From Chloroflexota bacterium (GTDB taxonomy: Bacteria; Chloroflexota; Limnocylindria; Limnocylindrales; CSP1-4), in contig JAJYXX010000093.1 of the NCBI GenBank assembly GCA_021801545.1, positions 1-5,938 on the forward strand: a stretch of 5,938 nucleotides of DNA, read 5' to 3'. This document shows positions 1-5,938 of this stretch, in pieces. The position numbers and the translations under genes are program-made. Below the pieces are notes generated by a model. That model had not been told where the DNA came from. It ran no database searches and saw only the letters and a list, made by a program, of their open reading frames with translations. Numbering within the stretch: position 1 is the first letter of the stretch; each line of letters opens with the position of its first letter.

Positions 1-2
1 CG

Positions 3-236
3 GGGACGACGGCGCCGGTCGTCGCCCGCTTCGACGAGATGAGCACCCCGTTCGCCGCCCTCGTCTGGGGGCGCGTCCTGCTCCTCGACACGCTCGACAC
101 GGCGACGATCCTCGACTTCTACCGAACACAGGGCGAGCGGACGAACCCGGAGCCCCAGTGCGCTCCCCCGTCGCCCTCGCCCACCGCCAGCCCCGCACCG
201 GCGACGAGCCCATCGCCCTCGCCCTCACCGTCCTGA
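3..236 (+). CDS. C-terminal fragment of unrecognised protein with Ser/Pro-rich tail
   Basis: The frame is open from the left edge with no stop until TGA at 234-236, so this is the 3' end of a gene that starts outside the window. An internal ATG at 39 could be read as a start, but the frame continues upstream of it and no Shine-Dalgarno precedes it. About 77 residues are visible. The first 50 or so look like a folded domain with a hydrophobic stretch (FAALVWGRVLLLD) followed by DTATILDFYRTQ. The last 25 are low-complexity Ser/Pro/Ala ending in SPSPSPSPS, the kind of flexible tail common on exported or surface proteins of GC-rich bacteria. I do not recognise the family and assign no function. 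The downstream FAH gene starts 16 bases after the stop, so the two may be co-transcribed. Confidence 0.6.
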   Translation, partial: GTTAPVVARFDEMSTPFAALVWGRVLLLDTLDTATILDFYRTQGERTNPEPQCAPPSPSPTASPAPATSPSPSPSPS

Positions 237-240
237 GGCC

Positions 241-246
241 GGAGGA
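241..246 (+). promoter_or_regulatory. Shine-Dalgarno of the FAH-family gene
   Basis: GGAGGA lies 6 bases before the ATG at 253, an ideal spacing that supports this start. It sits just after the TGA of the upstream gene, leaving no room for a promoter in the gap. Confidence 0.8.
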
Positions 247-252
247 CACCCG

Positions 253-1200
253 ATGCGCCTGTTCAGCTTCCGCGACGAGCTCGACCTGGCGACGGCCGGC
301 GTCGTCGTCGGTCATCGGGTAATCTCCCTCGCCCGCCTCGTCGTGGCCGGCGGGCTCGAGGAGGAGTTCCGCTTCCTCGACCTCGGCGAGCTGCTCGAGG
401 CGGATCCCGATCTCGAGGGCGTGCGGGCTGCCCTGGAGCGGGCGACCGCCGCGGGCGAAGCCGGCACGCCACTGACGAACCTGCGGGCGGCCGCGGCAAT
501 CCCCCGGCCGGGTAAGATCGTCTGCATCGGCCTCAACTACCGCGATCACGTCGAGGAGCAGCACCTCGAGCCCCCGACCCGCCCGCTCCTCTTCTCGAAG
601 TTCGCGAACACCGTCGTCGCCGACGGCGAGCCGGTGATCCACCCGACCGGCAGCCACGCCCTCGACCTCGAGGCCGAGCTCGGCGTCGTCATCGGGCGCA
701 CGGCCCATCGCGTCTCCGCCACCGAGGCGATGGCCCACGTCGCGGGCTACGTCGTCCTCAACGACGTGACCGCCCGCGACTGGCAGGGCAACCGGGCCGC
801 CCTGGCTCCCGGCGAGCGGGGCGATGGGCAGTGGCTGCGCGCCAAGGGCTCGGACACGTTCTGCCCGATGGGTCCCGTCCTCGTGACGCGCGACGAGGTC
901 CCCGACCCGGGCGCCCTCCGGATCCGCTCCTGGCGCACGCCGGCCAGCGGCCCCGACGCCGGCCAGCCGATCCTGATGCAGGACGGCACGACTGCCGACA
1001 TGATCTTCGACATCCCGGCCCTCATCGAGTTCGTGAGCGCGGTCATCACCCTCGAGCCGGGCGACGTCATCTCCACCGGCACGCCGTCCGGGGTGGGGGT
1101 CTTCCGCGATCCGCCGGTCTTCCTCCAGCCGGGCGATCGCGTCCGCTGCCAGATCGAGGGGATCGGTTCGGTGGAGAATCCGATCGTCGGCGCCGGCTGA
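253..1200 (+). CDS. Fumarylacetoacetate hydrolase family protein
   Basis: This 315-residue protein has the two-part layout of the FAH superfamily: an N-terminal domain of about 85 residues, then the catalytic domain from about residue 87 to 312. Visible hallmarks are GLNYRDH (93-99), the acidic metal-binding pair in LDLEAELG (E140, E142), the third metal ligand D171 in NDVTARD, the conserved Lys in KGSDTF (K198), DMIFD (249-253) and the STGTPSGVG loop (274-282). Family members are Mg/Mn-dependent cytosolic enzymes that cleave C-C bonds of acylpyruvates or decarboxylate or tautomerise oxo-diacids; bacterial examples include acylpyruvases and aromatic-degradation hydratases. The exact substrate cannot be deduced here. 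No aromatic-degradation genes are adjacent; the neighbour 63 bases downstream is tdh, which hints at a role beside threonine catabolism, but that is inference. The loop between DVTARDWQ and KGSDTF looks slightly long, with a Gly-rich insert (residues about 179-192). Confidence 0.9.
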   Translation: MRLFSFRDELDLATAGVVVGHRVISLARLVVAGGLEEEFRFLDLGELLEADPDLEGVRAALERATAAGEAGTPLTNLRAAAAIPRPGKIVCIGLNYRDHVEEQHLEPPTRPLLFSKFANTVVADGEPVIHPTGSHALDLEAELGVVIGRTAHRVSATEAMAHVAGYVVLNDVTARDWQGNRAALAPGERGDGQWLRAKGSDTFCPMGPVLVTRDEVPDPGALRIRSWRTPASGPDAGQPILMQDGTTADMIFDIPALIEFVSAVITLEPGDVISTGTPSGVGVFRDPPVFLQPGDRVRCQIEGIGSVENPIVGAG

Positions 1201-1266
1201 CGGCCCACGGAGGCACGCCATGCACGGCTCACGGGAGACACCGACGGCCCACTGGAGGCGCTCATG
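1199..1266 (+). repeat. Duplicated ribosome-binding/start region before tdh
   Basis: Two near-identical copies of a leader lie 44 bases apart. GACGGCCCACGGAGGC at 1199-1214 is followed by ATG at 1220. GACGGCCCACTGGAGGC at 1243-1259 is followed by ATG at 1264. They differ by one inserted T, and each pairs a GGAGG with an ATG at 5-6 bases. Only the second ATG is in the tdh frame; the first opens a different frame. The duplication is seen directly, but whether it matters for expression is unknown. Confidence 0.65.
1254..1258 (+). promoter_or_regulatory. Shine-Dalgarno of tdh
   Basis: GGAGG lies 5 bases before the ATG at 1264. This start gives a protein whose N-terminus aligns residue for residue with E. 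coli Tdh as I recall it, so it is preferred over the out-of-frame ATG at 1220. Confidence 0.75.
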
Positions 1267-2292
1267 CTCGCGCTCGTCAAGACCGCACCGGGGCCCGGTC
1301 TGCAGCTCCAGACCGTGCCCGAACCGGAGATCGGGATCAACGACGTCCTCATCCGCGTTCACAAGACGGGCATCTGCGGCACCGACCTCCACATCGAGTC
1401 CTGGGACCCGTGGGCGCAGCGGACGATCGCCCCGCCGCTGATCGTCGGCCATGAGTTCGTCGGCGAGGTCGTCGAGGTGGGCTCGAACGTCGTCGACTTC
1501 CATGCCGGCAACCTCGTGAGCGGCGAGGGCCACGTCGTCTGCGGCCGCTGCCGGCACTGCCTGGCCGGTCGGCGCCACCTGTGCGCCCACACAATCGGGC
1601 TCGGGGTCGGGCGCGCCGGCTCGTTCGCCGAGTACGTCGTGCTGCCGATGGCGAACGTCTGGCACCACTGGCCGGGCATCGACGAGGACGTGGCGGCCAT
1701 CTTCGACCCGTTCGGGAACGCCGTCCACACCGCCCTCGCCTTTCCCGTCCTGGGCGAGGACGTCCTCGTCTCGGGCGCCGGCCCGATCGGCCTGATGGCG
1801 ACCGCCGTCGTCCGCCACGCCGGCGCCCGGTTCGTCGTCGTCTCCGAGCCGAACGCCTTCCGCCGCGAGCTCGCCGCCCGGATGGGCGCGACGGTCGTCA
1901 TCGATCCCCGCCAGCGCGACCTGCATGCCGTCCAGCGCGAGCTCGGGATGGTCGAGGGCTTCGACGTCGCGCTCGAGATGTCGGGCAACGCGGCCGCCCT
2001 CCGGGCGGCGATCGCGAACATGGCCCACGGCGGAGGGATCGCGATCCTCGGCATCCCGACCGCGGAGATCGCCCTCGACATCAACGAGATCGTGTTCAAG
2101 ATGCTGACCCTGCGCGGCATCTACGGCCGGGAGATGTACGAAACCTGGTACAAGATGACGGTCATGCTCCAGTCCGGGCTGGACATCCGGCCCGCAATCA
2201 CCCACCGGTTCTCGTTCCGCGACCACGAAGCGGCGTTCGCCGCGGCGCGCTCGGGGGACTCGGGCAAGGTGATCATGGACTGGACGGCCTGA
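1264..2292 (+). CDS. tdh: L-threonine 3-dehydrogenase
   Basis: This cytosolic zinc- and NAD-dependent medium-chain dehydrogenase oxidises L-threonine to 2-amino-3-oxobutyrate, the first step of threonine degradation to glycine and acetyl-CoA. The 342-residue protein is full length (the E. coli enzyme is 341). The catalytic zinc ligand C38 sits in GICGTDLHI, with T40 and H43 nearby, and H63 and E64 are in VGHEFVGEV. The structural zinc site is the Cys quartet C93, C96, C99, C107. The NAD-binding Rossmann motif is SGAGPIG (170-176), and E195 after the second strand is consistent with NAD rather than NADP. Threonine dehydrogenase signatures that separate it from general alcohol dehydrogenases include SGEGH (86-90), FDPFGNAVHTAL (147-158), GIYGREMYETWYKM (285-298) and ITHRFS (312-317). 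The next gene, 29 bases downstream, encodes the partner ligase, which settles the pathway assignment. No frameshift or missing catalytic residue is seen. Confidence 0.97.
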   Translation: MLALVKTAPGPGLQLQTVPEPEIGINDVLIRVHKTGICGTDLHIESWDPWAQRTIAPPLIVGHEFVGEVVEVGSNVVDFHAGNLVSGEGHVVCGRCRHCLAGRRHLCAHTIGLGVGRAGSFAEYVVLPMANVWHHWPGIDEDVAAIFDPFGNAVHTALAFPVLGEDVLVSGAGPIGLMATAVVRHAGARFVVVSEPNAFRRELAARMGATVVIDPRQRDLHAVQRELGMVEGFDVALEMSGNAAALRAAIANMAHGGGIAILGIPTAEIALDINEIVFKMLTLRGIYGREMYETWYKMTVMLQSGLDIRPAITHRFSFRDHEAAFAAARSGDSGKVIMDWTA

Positions 2293-2307
2293 CCGGCCCC
2301 GGATCCC

Positions 2308-2314
2308 GAGGAGG
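2308..2314 (+). promoter_or_regulatory. Shine-Dalgarno of kbl
   Basis: GAGGAGG lies 7 bases before the ATG at 2322. It fixes the kbl start there, even though the same frame stays open far upstream inside tdh (from 1581). The upstream part reads as Arg/Pro-rich shadow sequence and is not translated. Confidence 0.85.
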
Positions 2315-2321
2315 CCCCACG

Positions 2322-3544
<1,223 letters not shown>

Positions 3545-3548
<4 letters not shown>

Positions 3549-4525
3549 CCGACGCGCGCGGCATGGTGGAGGTCGAGGGAGGCGTCGGGGCCGACGTCCG
3601 GGCGGCAGTCCAGGCGAGCGTCGAGTCCGCGCCCCGGGAATCGGCGCCCCGGCGGGAGGTCGGCCAGGCGCGCGACCTCCCGCTCGACGCCCACCTCCAC
3701 ACCGACCTCTCGCCCGACAGCGACGTCCCGATCGACGTCTACGCGGCGGCCGCGGTCGAGCGCGGGATCGCCGAGCTCGCGATCACCGACCACCTCGACT
3801 TCGATCCGCGCGCCCAGGCCTACGACTACGCCGACTACGCCCGGCGCGAGCGGTACGTGCGCGACGCCGCCGAGCGCTGGGCCGGCAGGGTCGCGATCCG
3901 GTTCGGGGTCGAGCTGACGTACGAGCGTGCCCGTGAGGAGGAGATCCGCGACCACCTCGCGCGCCACCACTACGACTACACGATCGGCTCGGTCCACGTC
4001 ATGAGCTACTCGCCGTACGCGCCGTCGGCGGTCGCCTCGTTCGTGACCGGCAAGGCGCTGCCCGAGATCGTCGCCCCGTACTTCTCGGAGGTGCTGGCGG
4101 CGATCCGGAGCGGGCTGTTCGACACGCTCGGCCACCTCGACTACGCGAAGCGCTACCTCGTCCCGCTCGTCGACCCGGCCGAGTTCGCCGCCGCGCCCGA
4201 GCTCTACGAGCCGCTCCTGCGGGCGCTCGTCGAGACCGGCACCACGCTCGAGGTGAACACGAGCGGCCTCCGCCAGCCGGCACGCGAGACGTATCCCACA
4301 CCGGCGATCGTCGCGCTGTTCCGGGAGCTCGGCGGTGAACGGGTGACCGCCGGCTCGGACGCCCACCGCGCCCACTCGTTCACGTTCGGCCTCGACGAAG
4401 GCTACCGGGCGATCGCCGAGGCCGGCTTCGAGCACCTCGTCTTCCGCCGCGGCGGCGAGCGGGTGACCGTCGGGTTGCCGGAGCGGGTGACCGTCGGGCG
4501 GCCGAAACGACAGCGGCGTGCGTAA
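3545..4525 (+). CDS. PHP-domain phosphoesterase, histidinol-phosphatase (HisJ/HisK) type
   Basis: This predicted cytosolic metal-dependent phosphoesterase has PHP motifs in the expected order: DAHLHTD (D48, H50, H52), TDHLDF (D82, H83), the metal-bridging Glu in FGVEL (E123), GSVHVM (H151), GHLDY (H197, D199), EVNTSGLR (236-243) and GSDAH (D272, H274). This set fits the histidinol-phosphatase branch rather than polymerase PHP domains. The histidinol-phosphate substrate is not proven, and no other histidine genes are visible. Start choice: GTG at 3545 overlaps the kbl TGA by 4 bases (GTGA) and gives 326 residues by translational coupling. ATG at 3563 (320 residues) is the alternative; neither has a clear Shine-Dalgarno. 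The first 45 residues before the PHP core are Ala/Arg/Glu-rich and look disordered, so the true start may be hard to fix. The C-terminus has an odd duplicated ERVTVG segment and a basic end (KRQRRA). Confidence 0.87.
4457..4504 (+). repeat. Two tandem 24-base units at the 3' end of the PHP gene
   Basis: The units at 4457-4480 and 4481-4504 share an identical first 18 bases (GAGCGGGTGACCGTCGGG) and differ only in the last six (TTGCCG and CGGCCG). In frame they encode ERVTVGLP and ERVTVGRP. A related stretch at 4331-4354 encodes GGERVTAG just before the catalytic SDAH motif. The repeat is a multiple of three, so the reading frame is kept. Confidence 0.8.
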
Positions 4526-4546
4526 CGGGACGCCCGGATCATCGTT

Positions 4547-5209
4547 ATGACCCTCGACGAGGCTGCGATCCAGCGGCTCGTGACAGCGACGAAGGAAGGC
4601 AACGCCGAGGCGTTTGGCCAGCTCTTCGACCACTACAGCGAGCCGGTCTATCGCTACATCGCCAGCCGTGTCCAACGTCCGGCGGACGCGGAGGACCTGA
4701 CGCAGATCGTCTTCGTCAAGGCCCTGGAAGCGCTGCCGCGGTATGAGCCGCGGGGCATTCCCTTCGGAGGCTGGCTCTTCCGGCTGGCCAGGAACACGAT
4801 CATCGACCACGTCAGGACGCGCCACGACCACGCCGGGCTCGACGAGCTGACCGAGCGATCGGCTGACGACCGGGGACCCGAGGAGCTGGCGCTGACGAAA
4901 CAGCAGATCGAGACGGTCGGGCGGGCCCTCGGGGTCCTGACCGACGAGCAACGGGACGTGATCGCCCTCCGGTTCTTCGCCGGGCTCTCCACCCGAGAGG
5001 CGGCGACGGCGATGGGCAAGCGGGAAGGGACGATCCGGGGACTGCAGTTCAGGGCGATCGCGGCGCTGCGGCGCCAGCTCGGCCTGGACGAGATCGATGA
5101 GGGCGACGCGGCCGACCCGGAGATGAAGCTGGCGACCGACCCGGGAGCTCAGCGGGGGATGGGGCCGGGAAGGGTCACGAAGACCGGTCGGCGGCCGAGG
5201 CGACGATGA
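4547..5209 (+). CDS. ECF-type RNA polymerase sigma factor (sigma-70 family)
   Basis: This 220-residue protein has the two-domain plan of extracytoplasmic-function sigma factors, which direct RNA polymerase to a small set of stress or envelope promoters. Region 2 (about 20-92) contains EAFGQLFDHY, the DAEDLTQIVFVKAL core-binding helix (47-60) and GGWLFRLARNTIIDHVR (74-90). Region 4 (about 120-177) contains LTDEQRDVIALRFF and the helix-turn-helix LSTREAATAMGKREGTIRG. The 40 residues after region 4 are acidic then very basic (ending GRRPRRR) and longer than in a minimal ECF factor. No strong Shine-Dalgarno precedes the ATG at 4547; GTG at 4580 is a possible but weaker start because it trims the first helix. 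Codons in the first 200 bases (for example TTT, TAT, CGT, ATT, ACA) are less GC-biased than in the neighbours. The gene begins 21 bases after the PHP stop and overlaps the next gene by 4 bases (ATGA), marking the partner protein as its likely regulator. Confidence 0.93.
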   Translation: MTLDEAAIQRLVTATKEGNAEAFGQLFDHYSEPVYRYIASRVQRPADAEDLTQIVFVKALEALPRYEPRGIPFGGWLFRLARNTIIDHVRTRHDHAGLDELTERSADDRGPEELALTKQQIETVGRALGVLTDEQRDVIALRFFAGLSTREAATAMGKREGTIRGLQFRAIAALRRQLGLDEIDEGDAADPEMKLATDPGAQRGMGPGRVTKTGRRPRRR

Positions 5210-5938
5210 ACGAGCACCGACAAGACGACGAACTGACCGACAGGACGCTCCTGGCTCGCCTGGAGGCGTACGCCGACGCGCACCTGACGCCCGATCCGGC
5301 CGGCATGACGAGGATCCGCGCCAGCATGGTCGCCGAGGCGGAGGCGCGCGGTGCGGCCCGGCCCGCCTCGGTGTGGGCGCGCCTGTTCGGTCGCTCCGCG
5401 GGTGGTGGCTCGGCACGCGGCGGGTTCGGCCGCGGCGGGTTCGGCCGGCGCCCGGCCCTCGCGCTCGTCGGAGCCTCGCTCGCGGTCGTCCTCCTGGCCG
5501 GTGTCGCCGCCGCCGGCAGCGCCCCGGGCGGGCCGCTCTACGACGCCCGACTCTGGCTCGAGACGGCCGCCCTGCCGGCCGATCCGGCCGCCCGCACGGA
5601 CGCCGAGCTCGCGCGCCTCGAGGAGCGGATCGGGGAGGCCACCACCGCGGCCCAGTCCGGCAACGGGGCGGCCGTCGCGGCGGCTCTCGAGGCGTATCGC
5701 GCGACCGTCGACTCGACCGCCGCGACCGCCGGCGACGACCTGACTCGCCAGCAGCGCCTCGAGAGCGCCCTCGAGCAGCACCAGGTCGTCCTCCAGACGC
5801 TCGTCACCGAGCTCTCTGGAAAGGGCAACGGCAGGGCGAGCGAGGCGATCCAGCGGGCGCTCGACAAGAGCACCCAGACGATCGAGCGGATCGTGACCGA
5901 GACGCCTCGGGGCAAGGGCGGCGGCCACGGCCCAGGGG
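5206..5938 (+). CDS. Single-pass membrane protein, DUF5667-like, putative anti-sigma partner (3' end cut)
   Basis: The frame opens at ATG 5206, overlapping the sigma-factor TGA (ATGA), and runs without a stop through the right edge, giving 244 residues so far. The layout is a charged cytoplasmic N-terminus (1-60, including LLARLEAYADAHLTPD), a Gly/Arg-rich linker (66-82) with RGGFGRGGFGRR, one hydrophobic segment (about 83-104, ALALVGASLAVVLLAGVAAAG), then the PGGPLYDARLWLE motif (108-120). After that comes a long helical, Ala/Glu/Gln-rich, probably coiled-coil extracytoplasmic part. The Pro-Gly-x-x-Leu-Tyr motif after a membrane helix resembles the DUF5667 family, often found beside ECF sigma factors. 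No Cys is visible, so it is not a zinc-binding (HxxxCxxC) anti-sigma factor. Gene coupling and topology make a membrane regulator of the sigma factor likely, but this is inferred. The sequence near the edge is Gly/His/Lys-rich (GKGGGHGPG) and may be near the natural C-terminus. Confidence 0.8.
   Translation, partial: MNEHRQDDELTDRTLLARLEAYADAHLTPDPAGMTRIRASMVAEAEARGAARPASVWARLFGRSAGGGSARGGFGRGGFGRRPALALVGASLAVVLLAGVAAAGSAPGGPLYDARLWLETAALPADPAARTDAELARLEERIGEATTAAQSGNGAAVAAALEAYRATVDSTAATAGDDLTRQQRLESALEQHQVVLQTLVTELSGKGNGRASEAIQRALDKSTQTIERIVTETPRGKGGGHGPG
5416..5445 (+). repeat. Perfect 2 x 15-base tandem repeat encoding RGGFG
   Basis: CGCGGCGGGTTCGGC occurs at 5416-5430 and again at 5431-5445 without a mismatch. 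It encodes two RGGFG units in the linker directly before the membrane helix of the putative anti-sigma protein. The unit is in frame, so copy-number change would alter only linker length. Confidence 0.85.

Noticed and set aside
1220..1441. Small 73-codon gene at the first duplicated leader
   Set aside because: It has a plausible Shine-Dalgarno, but its product is Arg/Ser-rich shadow sequence mostly inside tdh. It is kept only as a regulatory curiosity.
2286..2298. Possible terminator hairpin after tdh (GGCC-TGACC-GGCC)
   Set aside because: A 4-base stem with no U-tract, followed at once by the kbl Shine-Dalgarno, is expected by chance at this GC content.
1581..2321. Upstream extension of the kbl frame into tdh
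   Set aside because: The 247 extra residues are Arg/Pro-rich shadow sequence overlapping tdh. The Shine-Dalgarno at 2308-2314 and the normal family length support the start at 2322.
4504..4523. GAAAC as a possible ECF -35 element before the sigma gene
   Set aside because: The nearest CGT elements (4517 and 4521) are too close for the usual spacing of about 16 bases, so no convincing promoter is formed.

Overview
This window is a compact, all plus-strand, very GC-rich bacterial segment. It holds five essentially complete genes and two partial genes cut by the window edges. Intergenic gaps are about 15-65 bases, and two gene pairs overlap by 4 bases. GC at third codon positions is extreme, a Ser/Pro-rich tail ends the first protein, the 2-amino-3-ketobutyrate ligase resembles the Thermus type, and an ECF sigma factor is paired with a DUF5667-like membrane protein. 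Together these suggest a Chloroflexota (Limnocylindria/Ellin6529-like) or, less likely, an actinobacterial genome. No rRNA or marker gene confirms this, so the taxonomic call is inference.

Layout. Positions 3-236 hold the C-terminal end of an unrecognised protein with a Ser/Pro-rich tail. Positions 253-1200 hold a fumarylacetoacetate hydrolase (FAH) family enzyme. Positions 1264-2292 hold L-threonine 3-dehydrogenase (tdh) and 2322-3548 hold glycine C-acetyltransferase (kbl). Positions 3545-4525 hold a PHP-domain phosphoesterase of the histidinol-phosphatase type, whose probable GTG start overlaps the kbl stop. Positions 4547-5209 hold an ECF-type RNA polymerase sigma factor. Positions 5206-5938 hold a single-pass membrane protein, open at the right edge, whose ATG overlaps the sigma-factor stop and which is probably the sigma factor's regulator.

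How they work together. Tdh and Kbl form the two-step threonine-to-glycine route: threonine is oxidised to 2-amino-3-oxobutyrate, which is cleaved with CoA to glycine and acetyl-CoA. The FAH-family gene upstream and the PHP phosphoesterase downstream are close enough to be co-transcribed with them, but their substrates cannot be read from sequence. The sigma factor and the membrane protein form a second, translationally coupled module, probably for extracytoplasmic signalling. No terminator or convincing promoter separates the two modules, and no stretch longer than 65 bases lacks a gene. There are no RNA genes, CRISPR arrays, transposons or attachment sites that I can support.
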